DNA from: Siphonodentalium dalli
Taxonomy: Eukaryota; Mollusca; Scaphopoda; Gadilida; Siphonodentaliidae
Length of the DNA stretch: 64,000 nucleotides
Direction: 5' to 3'
Assembly: GCA_032622095.1 (NCBI GenBank)
Contig: CP136061.1
Span: forward strand, 90,016,983 to 90,080,982
The notes under the pieces were generated by a model that was not told the origin of the DNA, ran no database searches, and saw nothing but the letters and a program-made list of their open reading frames with translations. Position 1 is the first letter of the stretch; every line of letters begins with the position of its first letter. The translations under genes and the position numbers were made by a program. Of this stretch, positions 10,760-22,700 are shown piece by piece.

Positions 10760-11013
10760 CAAGCCTTGAAATAGTGAGCCTGTCATTTGCAAAATGAGGT
10801 CCCCAGAGGGTGAACTTAGTGATGCTACCCCGCATAGTGGGCTAGCATCACCAAATTCACCCTCTGGGGACCTCATTCTTCTTAGGCCTTAACAGAATGA
10901 GGTTCCCAGAGGGTGAATTTGGTGATGCTAGCCCGCTATGCGGGATAGCATCACTAAATTCACCCTTTGGGAACCTCATTCTGCAAATGACAGGCTCACT
11001 ATTTCAAGGCTTG
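10760..11013. mobile_element. Family D hAT MITE with 8-bp target duplication
   Basis: Perfect 23-base inverted ends starting CAAGCCTTGAAATAGTGAGC. The flanking 8 bases ACTATCGG are duplicated at 10752-10759 and 11014-11021. An 8-base duplication with a CA-starting end fits the hAT superfamily. Two head-to-tail palindromes of the GAATGAGGTCCCCAGAG type lie inside. This copy defines the ends of family D. Confidence 0.9.
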
Positions 11014-11511
11014 ACTATCGGCGAAAATTATCACTGAAGTTCCCCCCCCCCCCCATACAATGTGGCTGAAAAGTGGCAACCGTTCTGTCACATATGCTAC
11101 CTATTGGCGCCATTTATCATTGAAATACTCTTCCACACATTGGCCGAAACAGTTGCTGACCAGTAGAAACTATTCGTCATAAGCTACCTGTCAGCAGCAT
11201 TTATCACTGAAATGGCCCTCCATATACTTGCTGAACTGTGGATACTGATCGGTTACATAATTATGCTACTTATCGGCAGCAGTTATGACTGAAAAGCTCT
11301 TCCATACATTGGCTGAAACAGTAGCTGAACAGTGGAGAATGGTCTGCCATACATATACAGTCCACCCCAGGAGACAGGAGCTATTGCTCTCGCACCCGTA
11401 GGCACTTATAATTTTCATTTCACAGGTGCTAAAATTTGCACTCATCCCTCTCTAGTGTCAAAATGCTTATGGTGACTGTAATTGTTGATTCAATATTGAA
11501 CTATTTTAAGG

Positions 11512-11517
11512 TTTATT
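11512..11517 (-). promoter_or_regulatory. Possible polyadenylation signal for the MEI4-like gene
   Basis: TTTATT on the plus strand (AATAAA on the minus) about 315 bases after the stop, within the array-flanking DNA. Position-only inference; weak. Confidence 0.2.
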
Positions 11518-11830
11518 TAGATCCTATCCCATCTCTGTCTAAATATGGGCATATGAAATAGGATGTAGGTCTATTATCTATCCTACAATGACATTTTGAG
11601 AGAAAAACCCAACTCAGTGAACTTAGTGAAATTATATTATGGGTGCAATATATTACACCATTATGGGTGCAGTTTTTACACCTGTCTTCTGAATTATGGG
11701 AGCAAATAAATGCCCTCACTGTGTTTTCCTCGTGGGAATGACTGCATATATGCTACATATTGGCGGCATTTATCCCTGAAGTGATCCTCCAGACACTGAC
11801 TGAACATTGAAACTGGTCCGTCACATTATG

Positions 11831-12217
11831 CTACCTATCGGTGGCATTTATTACTGAAATGATCCTCCATACACTGTGGCTGAACAGTGGAAACTGGTCC
11901 ACCACATGAACTAAACACGATTCCAACTTATCTTGCATGTCAGAGAGATACACAGCTTTGCCGCCGACACCATTTTTGTCCTTTTCGGGGCATTTTTGCA
12001 CACAGATTTCAAGTATTTTGAAGATGTGAAAAGTTTTTTCATACAAGTTGGGGTCGAGCTTTGAGAATGTGAGTTTTTTTTGACTGATTTGTTGCAGATG
12101 ATCGGAGAGTTTCTTGATTGCCGCTAATAAATTCTGTATTACTGATGAAAAGAGTTTTATTGATGACGCCAGTGTTAACAGAAGGTTAGAGTAATGTTCT
12201 GCTGCCTCAAATGAAGC
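11831..12217 (-). CDS. MEI4: MEI4-like gene, exon 3 (terminal)
   Basis: On the minus strand the acceptor TTTATTTTTTAG precedes 12217. There are 129 codons including the TAG at 11831-11833, running ASFEAAEHYSNLL to WRIISVINATDR. The last ~75 bases are the founder-like unit of the tandem array downstream. Confidence 0.78.
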   Translation of the reverse strand, partial: ASFEAAEHYSNLLLTLASSIKLFSSVIQNLLAAIKKLSDHLQQISQKKLTFSKLDPNLYEKTFHIFKILEICVQKCPEKDKNGVGGKAVYLSDMQDKLESCLVHVVDQFPLFSHSVWRIISVINATDR

Positions 12218-14375
12218 CTAAAAAATAAAAATAAAGTATTAAAATATGAACAAGAAATATAGTCTGATGAGATGTGCATATAGAATATGTAGCTAATGTC
12301 ATCGCTTAGTCAGATGCACGTTTTGCCAGAATTTCCTGGTATTTAAAAATGTATTTTCTCAAAATTTCTTTGTGAAATTTGGTACAAGCAATTATTGTGA
12401 CACAATATTTAAGAACCATCAACCAATTGGATATTATAACCTCATTAACTTTGACTTTTATGGCATGAAAAATATTTAATGTTCAACCTCTCAAATGTAT
12501 TAAAATCCATTGTTTTTGTTGTCTCTTAATAATTGCTCAGATTCTAAAATAATGATGATATAATAAACTCAAGATTTTTTGCAAGATAGATCCAGAGAAA
12601 TTCTTTGTAGAAAATCTCTTGCCATTTTTGGCTGGATTTATGCAAAATGTGCGTCTCCCCCTTAAACTGTTTTCATCTATTGGGCGAAGCTCTGCCGATA
12701 CCAAATTTGTCTAAAATTGCAAAGTATTCTTCAACTTCCTTCTTTCAATTTGAATATTTTAATAAGGAGAATATGGGAAATATCATGATCATCAAATATT
12801 AGGGAATAAGTCACAATGACTTCTACCCCTTGTAAATAATATTACAACAGTTATTATACAGTATTATAAATCTAAACATTTGTATATAATGTTTCTTTTC
12901 AGCGATCGAATTGATATCTAACACCACAATGCTCGTTATCGAAAAGTTCCTTGAATTCTTTCAGAGATTTGGCCTCATCGACATGTTCAGGCAATGTATA
13001 AGAGAATGCACTGGCTTACACAGTCAAGGTAAATATATAAATGTATTCTCTTATATGTGCAAGGCTCCCTATGGGAGACTCACATATATAAGAGAGAATG
13101 CATTTGGCACAGGCTTTTCAAAAAATTTCATGAAGACCCCATCATGGAAGGGTTAATGCAGGGGGATTGTCACCATACCTTCCCTATTTCTGTAGAATTC
13201 TGTATTTTATCAACAAGCAGTTCAGACAGTTTCTGCAGCTGGCCGTCTATATCTTCATCCAGCGTTTCCATCTTATCCACCAGTTCAGCGGTACACACGA
13301 TAATCGGAACAGAATGTTTCCATATTGCTCGGGAATCATTCATTGAGATAGAAGTCAAAATAGCTCTAAGTGAATGTCTCATAGTTTTCTCCTCGAGTTC
13401 GTTGAGTTTCTTGCGACATTTTATATTTTTATTAAGTGCACGTATCTTCATACAGCTCTGTAGGAAATCTTCATTCCTCTTGATGGATTCTTTCATTCTT
13501 AATGGATGTTGAGGGGTTTCTCCAGAAGATGGAGGAGTTGGATAAATCTGTTCTGATGCAGATAGGGAATCTGAAGCTGTGAATATAAAGGTAATAGATA
13601 ACATATCAAAGATGGTGTATCTCTTCCCTTAACTTTCTGGCGCTATTAAGAAATAACTTTTCTCCAATTATTTTCTGTGAATTAGGACAGAATTTTGTAG
13701 AACATTACAGCATATTTGATAAAAAAAACTTTTATGTGAAATAGGTGGAACACCAGATGTTTCTCTTGTGTGTTTTGTTTTGTATTAGTTGAAACTTTAA
13801 GGCATCTTTAAGTAGGCTATTTTATTCTAAACCTATGATCCAGCAGGGGCACCAAAGCAACTGCCCCTCCACCAGGGGCACCAAAGCAACTGCCCCTCCA
13901 CCACAGGGGCACCAAAGCAACTGCCCCTCCACCACAGGGGGGGGGGGCATAAAATGCTCTTTCATTCTTCAAATAACAGCAAAATATATTTCTCAATGTT
14001 GAATCAATTCTCTTGTTAGTCACTTTATAATTCCAATCTTCATGTATGGAGGAAATAAAGATGTAATAATAATAAATTTAATAAACATTAATTCCTACAA
14101 ATCTGAAATTATGGTTGACTATGATATAGATCTATCAATAATTTACCACTGTGGTGTTTGAATGAGCTTGAATCCTCCGATGTGTCTAACTCTTTCAGCA
14201 TCATTTGTTGCTGTAGATGAAGCACCTCAGTCTGCAGACTGTCACATTTAGCTTTCCATTGTGACTGTGACATTCTGTACTTGTTGTATAAACTCTCAGC
14301 GTATACTCTACCCGTCATCCCTTCGGGCTTCGATCTGATCACAGCCAGCGCCACTGCAACTTTTATTCTGTTCAT
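11831..14375 (-). CDS. MEI4: MEI4-like meiosis protein, three exons
   Basis: Exons 14375-14147, 13576-13179 and 12217-11831 join in phase to 338 codons (337 residues plus stop), close to the ~390 residues of vertebrate MEI4. MEI4 works with REC114 and IHO1 on meiotic chromosome axes to promote SPO11 double-strand breaks. The N-terminal VAVALAVIRSKPEG, followed by a spaced W and a heptad-like LQTEVLHLQQQ, matches the conserved start of MEI4 as I remember it. The C-terminal DQFPLFSHSVWRI matches a conserved end motif. The middle is charged and helical with no enzyme motif, as expected. The start at 14373-14375 is the first ATG of the frame; an in-frame TAG lies 12 codons upstream, though a TAG acceptor there could also join a 5' exon. 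A family B MITE ends close to the exon 2 donor. Confidence 0.8.
12218..12984. other. Intron of the MEI4-like gene
   Basis: A+T-rich. A diverged relative of the 4104-4245 element can be traced near 12286-12320 and 12650-12700 ('CTTAAACTG', 'CTATTGGGCGAAGCTCTGCCGA'). Nothing else. Confidence 0.45.
12985..13156. mobile_element. Family B MITE in the MEI4-like intron
   Basis: Contains the diverged core palindrome (ATGTATAAGAGAATGCACTGGC and ATTCTCTTATATGTGC with inverse) and ends 'CATCATGGAAGGGTTAA' at 13156, 23 bases from the exon 2 boundary on the downstream side of its donor. Confidence 0.7.
13179..13576 (-). CDS. MEI4: MEI4-like gene, exon 2
   Basis: Minus-strand acceptor TATATTCACAG before 13576 and donor GTATGG after 13179. 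398 bases: two to complete a Ser/Ala codon, then 132 codons. The protein opens with a Ser/Pro-rich linker, then a Lys/Glu-rich helical stretch (LNKNIKCRKKLNELEEK) and KLSELLVDKIQN. Confidence 0.78.
13617..14104. other. Intron of the MEI4-like gene with a 32-35 bp short tandem
   Basis: 13850-13942 holds three copies of 'CAGGGGCACCAAAGCAACTGCCCCTCCACCA', each a small palindrome, ending in a G-run. 13617-13700 resembles 14443-14530 and 25060-25210, a dispersed repeat with 'TATCTCTTCCCT' and 'AATTATTTTCT'. Confidence 0.6.
14147..14375 (-). CDS. MEI4: MEI4-like gene, exon 1
   Basis: ATG at 14373-14375 begins MNRIKVAVALAVIRSKPEG; 76 codons plus one base end at the donor GTAAAT following 14147. It carries the motif most characteristic of the family. 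Confidence 0.8.
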
Positions 14376-14629
14376 GACTGTTTCTCGCTGTGATTTGAAA
14401 GTCGATTCCTATGATAGAGACCTGCAATATAATTAGAAGACGGTGTATCTCTTCCCTGAAGTTTCTGTACTGATTCAGAGACATAAAAGAATAATTTTGA
14501 GTCCAAGAGACCAGGCATTAGGAAATAATTTGGTTCCATATGCTGGGACAGAAATTGATGCTAATGTATTTTTAGAATGTTACACTGAGCAGCTCTCCTG
14601 TGTTTGTTTTTCAATTGAAAGTCTATATG

Positions 14630-14986
14630 TTAAAGGGGTACTGTACCCCAAATCTGGCCATTTATGGGACCATCTACTTTTATACTCAATAGAATATATG
14701 CAACAAATGAATGAATTTGAGCCATGTGTTTATCGTGCAAAATCCACTCATGTGTACTCTGAACAATGGAAACAACATGTTAATAATAATGAAAAGGAAT
14801 TTATGGCTGGAGTCATAAAATCATTTTCATTATAATTGCCATGTTGTTTGCATCGTTCATAGAGCACATTTGTGTATTTTGGACTCATCCATGGCTCAAA
14901 TTCATTCATTTATTGCATATATTCTGTAGACTATAAAAGGAGATGGTCCCATATATGGCCGGATTTAGTGTACAGTACCCCTTTAA
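14630..14986. mobile_element. MITE with TTAAAGGGGTACTGTAC ends
   Basis: TTAAAGGGGTACTGTACCCC at the left is answered by GTGTACAGTACCCCTTTAA at the right, with longer inverted arms ('GGGACCATCTACTTTTATA' / 'TATAAAAGGAGATGGTCCC'). TTAA at both ends. The 130-codon frame 14443-14835 is made of this element plus a dispersed repeat. Confidence 0.85.
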
Positions 14987-15370
14987 GACTCTTTTAAGTG
15001 AAATATGCTAAACGCGGATGTTTCTCTGGTACTTTTTAAAAATAATATTCAATGAAAACTTGCCTTCAGTCTAAGTGAACCCAATATCAGGGAATCCCAT
15101 TACTTTCAAAAAGTATTACGTGAGTGTCAGCCAACCACAAATTGTGGGCATTCGCTTCAAGATTCAGCCGCATCTAATTAGGAGATAGGTACCTGAAATT
15201 AATAATGCAAAGCGTAGGTGGTGACGTCATACTGCAGGGATTATTGTGCATATCACATTATATACATCATATTCCATAATGTATACCATTTGATGTAGAA
15301 AGCTCCTAAACAGTAAGCATTGTATTATCAACTTACCGAATAAACTGTGAACATGTTGTTTTTGTCAAGG
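14987..15370. other. No feature recognised
   Basis: Unique-looking non-coding DNA upstream of the MEI4-like gene. Its promoter could lie here or nearer to 14380-14450, but I see no defined motif. Confidence 0.3.
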
Positions 15371-15588
15371 TATAGTAATGCTCTAATTAATCGACCTCTT
15401 AACCAAAGCAGAATTATGGGTAACTTTTCAGGATTTAGTCGGAAATATGGCTTGTTGCCATTCATCGGAAAGCTCTCGGGGAGAGCTTTCCGATGAATGG
15501 CAACAAGCCATATTTCCAACTAAATCCTGAAAAGTTACCCTTAATTCTGCTTTGGTTAAGAGGTCGATTAATTAGAGCATTACTGTAC
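15371..15588. mobile_element. Family C MITE, complete palindrome
   Basis: Starts 'TATAGTAATGCTCTAATTAAT' and ends 'ATTAGAGCATTACTGTA'. The two ~105-base arms are nearly exact inverses meeting at 'GAAAGCTCTCGGGGAGAGCTTTC'. It is the best preserved copy of the family in the window. Confidence 0.85.
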
Positions 15589-15808
15589 CAACGTGTGTTT
15601 TGTGTTTAAATTTGATTTGGTCTGTACTGCGGGTCTTAGTATTGTTCTAAATGAAAGGGGAATAACTATATTTCTTATTTGTGAATTATGATGCATTCTG
15701 GGTCAATAACAGGGGAAGTCTTGGTGTGAATCTGAGAATCTCTGTCACTTAGTGCGTCTATAACCGAAAGGTTCCTGCACTACAATATCTACAGATACAG
15801 AGATAGAT

Positions 15809-16252
15809 ACTCTCGGGCTCCAAATAAAAGTGCAGGCCCCAATAATAGTGCAGGGGGGAATTCCATTGAAAGTTAATAAAAGTGCAGACCCAAATAATAG
15901 TGCAGGGGAAACTCTGAGCAAAACATCAACTGAATAAACATATTATTTTTACAGTTCATGTAGGTCAAGTATAGGAATCAACATAGTACGGTATATGTCA
16001 TGCACATGGTGTTTTATTCAGTATTTAAATGTTCACATGTGTGTCATATATTTGAATATGTACATGCATAAATATATAAACTCATCATTTTGGTATCAGA
16101 GTCATATAGAAATCTTGAGTTTGTGCTGATTTCAATTTTCATAGCCTCAAAATTAATAAACGTGCAGACCCAAATAAGCACTGTGCAGGGGGGGGGAATT
16201 TCCCAAGAAAATAATAAACGTGCATGCATGTTTATTTGGAGCCCAAGAGTAC
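15809..16252. mobile_element. TIR element with CTCGGGCTCCAAATAAA ends
   Basis: 'TCTCGGGCTCCAAATAAAAGTGCA' near 15811 is answered by 'TGCATGTTTATTTGGAGCCCAAGAG' ending near 16250. Inside, 'AGTGCAGACCCAAATAATAGTGCAGG' type motifs repeat near both ends. No transposase frame. Confidence 0.65.
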
Positions 16253-16784
16253 TTGGATGGACACTCCTAGCCCCCATTGGTTCTGTATTATGGTAGAATA
16301 TATATATATATTTGGTTCCTCTTCCAAATGGTATACTAGGGAATATGTTGTATATAATGTGATCTGTGCATTCGAAAATTAAGTGGGTCTTTAAACATTC
16401 TGATTATTTTTAAATTGAACTTCTTGCCCCCCAAAAAACCACATCCGCTGGGTAACATGTCACCACACCAAATTTGATTGAAATCAGTTGTGGCCTGGGA
16501 GAAAAATCGCAAACAGACAGATCCTATTCTTTTATATATATTATAGATATTTGGACATTTATGACTTCCCCCCCCCCCCCCCTTAGGCTTAGAGGAATCA
16601 CAGTCAATCATAGATCTGTCGTAGCAAGTACCCTTCTGCAAAACAGTCTGACTGGATGCCAAAAGCCATCATATTGACCGTAGGCTTATTAGTAATTAAT
16701 CCTAAAATGACTTAACAGTAAAACTAATCGTTATTAATATGTATCGATTCCGTGAATTTTTAATTAATTAGGCATAAACAAAAA

Positions 16785-16990
16785 ATAGCTTTGTTTCCGG
16801 TAACCCTCCCCTCCCCTCCTGTATCTACAATACATTAAGGAAGGGCTAGCTGTTATTAGTAATATTACCTTGTGCATTAAGGGAATTTAAAAAAATAAAA
16901 TAAATAAAAAATTTAAGAGGTCTACCCCCCCCCCCCCCCTCCCTACCCTAATGTTTTGCCATTCAGTTACCGGAAACGAAGGTACTTTTT
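16785..16990. mobile_element. Small inverted-end element
   Basis: 'TTTGTTTCCGGTAAC' near 16790 is answered by 'GTTACCGGAAACGAAG' near 16966-16982, enclosing C-runs at 16802 and 16926. Low-confidence boundaries. Confidence 0.5.
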
Positions 16991-19785
16991 TATTTGGCCT
17001 TAGGCTTAGCAATCACTGTCATTGATTGGTCATCATTTATAAATAAATATATTATAAAGCTATAAAGTATAAAAATCATATTAGGTATTTAAACAAGTAA
17101 TATTTTATTCCTTATTACATATACTACAGCTTATATTTATATATCGCATGCTGAGTGAATCGGTGATTGGATCTTAAAAATACTCACAATCATTTTACAT
17201 GATTTGGGATTGGGCCCATTTTGAATTTTTGCCGATTTTGTCCCCTGACGGGCCTGAGCTGACTCCTGTCCTGACTGTCACTGAGTCGAGTGTTAATAAT
17301 ATACCTAAAAATAAAGAATACCGGTTATTTATTACATTATATTTTCGTTGAACTGACCTTTTGGCGGGATAAAAGTGTAGAACAGTTATGGTGTGTGGCT
17401 TAGGAAGCGTTAGATGTAGAAAATGTAAAGATATTTAAATTTTAAAGCAGTCATGACACGACAACTCATACTCATGTGACCTTGACCTTGGGAAATTCCA
17501 CTTTCCGATGTCGCTAGAATATCGGTATTATCGAGCATGGCGTGTGGTTACAAAATTTCTCATTGGGTACGAACTGCTCGCGCACCTGCCTAAAGATCGC
17601 CCAATCTTGAAAGTCTCCACATAACAACAGCATTACTTCCGATAACCATGCAAACTTTTATCGATTCAAATTATTTCCACTAAGCTACTGCATGGACGCA
17701 AAGACGTGGTTATGTGCATCTATATGCCTATATATACAGTTGTTGTGGGGCGCCATATTTATAGCATATAAAATCATGTGCAATTTCGTTTCCTCCCCCA
17801 CATTGGGTTTGAATTTTCGAACCGGTACCTTGAGGCTTTAAATTTGACCATTTTCAAATGATCCAGTACTTAAATGGTCAGAAAATTAGCAACAAATGCT
17901 CATTTCAAAACAATGTCAACCTATTTTCGGTATGAAATTACCACGTTCTGTTATTTGAGGCATGAAATTTGCAACCGTTAAAATGTTTTACCAAAGTTTT
18001 CGGTGAGCTCTAGAAATCCGACGTGTCGACACACGAGTCACTGTTATGATTAGGAACTAACATAAAATTCGAAAATAATATCCCCAACCCACCCACGTAC
18101 CTAATTGAGGTATAGACCGAGAAATTCCATTTGCATGCACTCCCTATATAGGGTTAGAATTTTCCAAAATTTTATGGTATATACCTTAAACTTTCCAACT
18201 GTTGGAAATCTCCATGCAGGCTCTGTAAACATATACACTCAGATTCAAACGGACACAATATGTTATATGGCCCGGGAAATCTCAAAACCTAACACGTACC
18301 CGTTTTAATTGGAAATAAGTACCGGTAAGTAGTAGATGTCTGTGTTTCTAAAGACAACAAATACTGGTTTAAAAACTTTGCAACTATAGCCTGTGATGTG
18401 TCATATGCAGGCATGGAATTTCCAACTGTTGAATATTATGGCCAAATAAGTTGGGATGACCCACCCTGTCGACCGCCATGGTTCAAGTCAGTATTAAATG
18501 TATAGGGCCTAAACTATACGAACAAGGCAGTCTGTAAGCAGGTGTAGCCTATATGGCCTATCTATAACATGCAGAATTAAATTCTGGTATGAAAGCTGCG
18601 AAAACAAATGATGGTCTTGAAAGTAAAATTCGATAGGGCCTATATACCAACGTGAAACCATCGTGTATGCATGATGTGCCTCATAATTTCGAAATCTAGT
18701 CATGCGACGCGAAACTTCATAACTCATAAATCCTCCGATATTAAAATAAAGTATTTTCAAAAGACGAATTATAACAATACTCAATATTGGAGATTAACGG
18801 CGGTCTCATGTATATAACGGTAACTTGTTTATGCACGCTAATCAGCGGGTGATTAACAAACAGGTCCATACACCTCGTTAAGGTGATTAACTCCACTCGG
18901 TGTGAGCTCTACTAAGATCGAAAACGGATTAACTCCTTATATAGGCCTACAATTGGAAACCAAACGGAGATCAAACATATTAATTGGCTTTGATCAACAA
19001 AATAATACTCGGGCGCGTGTATAGCAACGACCAACGGTGGTGTATATATATTGGAAATACTGAAACAAATTCTTCAGTTCAGCGAAAACACAAGCATATT
19101 CATTTTGAATACACAAGCCTACATCTAATACCAAAGTATGTGGTCACAATCTCTCAAATGCAATGGCTTCCAACTGATGAGTTGTTTCAAGAATTAGTGG
19201 TACATCTATATTGTCTGAGTGTGAAATCAGGAAACTATCAAACACTGCAACCCCCTTCGTCATGACAACACCCGTGAATTATAGACCGGAGTCTGCAGTA
19301 AACGTAAATTCCAGAATAAGTTACATTCAGGTAAGTGATTTTATCATTTGTATTTTGTATTTTGTCCCATGTTTAACGTGATCGAAGTTCCAACATTATT
19401 TTAAAGCGTGGCCCCGGGTTTTGGAAACATATTATACATCCATTTATTTCTGGCATTAGTGAACTTTTGAGAAACAAAAATTTACTATTTTCGAAACAAA
19501 ACTATATGAAAACTTCCAATGTTGCATCACAGGCCCCTGGGGGAAATTACTAACATACCAATATAGATTAAACCAGTGTAAAGGTTCCAATGATCGATTT
19601 TGGCTAAAACCACTAATAATTTTCCCCAGGGGCGTGCGTGTTGGAACTTGGACAGTCAAATTTAGGCCTGGATTTTCTTTTCGGAACTCCACTTCTGAGT
19701 TGTTTAGGAAATTAAACAGGGTTTGAGACAAATTGAGTTACATATACTAAATAGATATGGATTATATGACTGCTGTCAGTTTTAT
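16991..19785. other. No gene recognised
   Basis: Unique-looking DNA with weak internal repetition (for example 'GGCATGAAATTTGCAACCGTT', 'TTTCCAACTGTTGGAAAT', 'GGAATTTCCAACTGTTGAA' at 17960-18440). Frames of 65-93 codons show no recognisable motif or splice context. Confidence 0.4.
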
Positions 19786-19787
19786 AC

Positions 19788-22700
19788 ACATAGTCGGATT
19801 CCTTATGTCGAAAAAAATGGTCGCGCGTTTTCGGAATGTTAAAAGCGATATGAGAACAGTTTCTTATATACCACCAGTCTGTCTATTTTCAGAATCTACC
19901 TGTTTCCAGCTTGATATTTTAGTAGAAATAGGTTTATGTGAGGCTTTTGTTTGTGTACCCCTCTATTTTTTCCCGTCCACCTGGTAATAAAAAAACATGC
20001 TATTATGCATAGCAAGTTCGGTAAGTGGCTTTCTTTGTTCTTAGAAATCGGAAAACATGGATAGATCTTGCCACAAGTTACTTAATTACATATCTTAATG
20101 TGGAATTTTATCATAAAATCATCAGATGAATTGTATTTATGACTGCATTTTCAATTTTCTTTCCCAAATATTAAGGTATTGTATATTCTTAAAATCAGCT
20201 ACATCACATATAGACGAACATGAACAATCTACAAGGATATCTTGATCATATGCCACAAACAAAACTTCGATACATCGATTTTTGGTAAAGATATCGCAGA
20301 AAAGCTAACCCTACCCCCTCCTCGCTGATTTTACAAATAAGATTCCTTTGGTCGAAAACAACGGTCGCGCCATTTAGGATTGTCTAAAACGACATGCGAA
20401 CGATTTATTTATCAATAGCGTGTCTACTTTCAGAGTGTACCTGTTTCCAGTTGAAATTTTATTTGGAAAAAAAATAATTTTTGGACTGTTTTAAGAATTT
20501 AAAGAGCGTTTTATTATACAAATATTAATCCTCATAACTAACTTTCTGGTGGATGTGCGAGTTGAAATTAACAAAATTATCAAATATGGCGGTCTACTTT
20601 CAGAGTCTACTTGTTTCCAGTCTGACATTTTAGTGGAAACAAATTGTTTGGACGGTTTAAAATTTTTAAAGAGCGTTTCCTGATTATACAGATATTACCT
20701 AACACGATTAGCTTTTTCATGAATGGTGCGAGTTGAAATTATGCACATATGTCAAGTATGACTCTGAAATGTACTGTTGAGAATGGTGTCGTCAGATAAG
20801 TCTCCGCGGGAAGTGTACTACAGTTGGAAAACTAACGTTGGACCCAATAGAGAGTTTGACAATTTACTCAAATGTTCAGTGGTGGAACTTACTGGCTATC
20901 ATATATGCATGGCTCTTACGTGTAATCTATCGTAACTACAAATTCACTTGCAATATATTCAGGACACCAGATACAATAGTTGATAAAAATGTGGCTCACA
21001 TCAATCATATACATCACAATCACGTGCTTCAGTGATAATGTCCACTATTCTACAAATGTAATGTTTATCATGACTAAAGTTTCAGGATGTCGTTGTAAAA
21101 TTGATTGATGTTTTTTTTTTTCATCAGTTGACAAAATTAATGTTTATTGCCAGGACGAAGTACCGCATAAGACGGAGTTGTGTGCTAACAATTCTGCGAG
21201 TCATATTTCTGTAAGTGTCAGTCAAAACTTTTAGGACATGGGAATATTTTTTTTATTAATTCGTGGCCACGAAATAACTAATTCGTGGCCACGAAATAAC
21301 TAATTGTGATATACGATCGTCAGTCCCATTGTTGTAATGGAAGCGGATAGAGATGATCTGATTGTAGTTTCCACCATATTGGCATGAGCCACGGCGATTT
21401 GAGATAAAGGGTGTTGTAGGATGGCCCGTAAAACATATTAAGTAATCACCCCTTTCACCAACTTGATCCAAAGTTGCCGCCGTCCTGGGGGTGGGCCACA
21501 TAGGGCACCCACGACATCAGTATATCTTGGGGCCACCCTACAGCACCAATTATACCACATCAAACGGTTAAGGGGCCGATAAATTGTATATAGGTGCCAT
21601 ATTTGAACCCATCTGGGGTGGCCATTTTGGATCGGGGATGGTGAAAGCGGGTGAATATTTAGTTTGTCTCACCAGGGGTCACCCTACAACACACTGTATT
21701 CGACCTAAAATGGGGGGGGGGAATTGCATGGTACCATATATGGACCCCTCTGATCAGTTATCATTTTCGCTCGAATGGGTTGAAGGTGTGAACATTTAGC
21801 TTGCTTTGCGAGCCACCGTACAACACCCTTTATTTGATCTATATCGGTCAAGTGACCGAGAAATAATGTGTACCCTATTTGACCCCTTCCGAGCGGCGAC
21901 CATTTTGGATCGGGTATATGGTTGAAAGGTGTGAATATTTATAAGTTTGTTTTTGGACCCACCCTACAAAACCCCTTATTTGACTTAAATCGGCAAATAT
22001 GCCGAGTGAAATGTCATTCCCATTCGATCCCTTGTGGTAAAAACTAATGAATATTCAGTTTGTCTTGGAGCCACCTGACCCGTGTTTCCCCGTTCTCTCT
22101 GGGTTATAGTTTATATCGGACGTTCATATCCCCATAGAGCCCGGGTACACGCCATAATGGGGTTATAGTAGCTTCTCTGCTATCGTACGCATTGTTTCTA
22201 AAACATCATCAAGTGTAACCATACCGTAAAGGTATCTGGATATATGCAAAGGTCAATCAGGTATAATTCGCCACGAATTAGTATTTCGTGGCCACGAAAT
22301 AAAAACAAAACAATTTTCCATGTCCTAAACCATCCACCGTAGCTTATGGATCATTCTGTTTTAGTATTAAATATGGAGAAACCCGACCAGCATCAATGTA
22401 AACAACTACAACAACTCATCTATGCCAATGATATGTTTAGCCATACATGTGGCTATAGGGTGGTATTGTTTAAAAATGTTAACAATGTTATCATGTCCAT
22501 ATGTATTGCTAAATATTGCTGGGCATATATAGATGGTTGTTCTATAATTCCTGGTCGGGTTTTTCAAAATTGGGAGTTTAAATTATGTTCATCTGATGAT
22601 AAAGAAAACGCTTTCTCCGTCCACTCGATATACACCCCCGTGATACATGTTTCACATACTAAATTAACACCTTAGTCAACATAACAAATCACTCCATCAA

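Larger units (their letters stand above)
10640..11906 (-). repeat. ~80-bp degenerate tandem repeat derived from the MEI4 last exon
   Basis: Units with 'GCTACCTATCGGTGGCATTTAT', 'ACTGAAATGATCCTCCATACA' and 'GGCTGAACAGTGGAAACTGG' occur near 11825, 11735, 11275, 11190, 11095, 11020 and 10655. The unit at 11831-11906 is the coding 3' end of the MEI4-like last exon, including its stop; the others lie downstream in the gene's direction. The array is split by a hAT MITE (10760-11013) and by unrelated DNA at 11358-11720. The reading frames in the array are by-products. Confidence 0.75.

Noticed and set aside
14443-14835. 130-codon frame upstream of the MEI4-like gene
   Set aside because: The right half lies in a TTAA-ended MITE (14630-14986) and the left half in a dispersed repeat also at 13620 and 25060.
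21256-22675. Short frames (71-109 codons) as genes
   Set aside because: Repeated units, nested TIR elements and no recognisable domain; left as unsupported.
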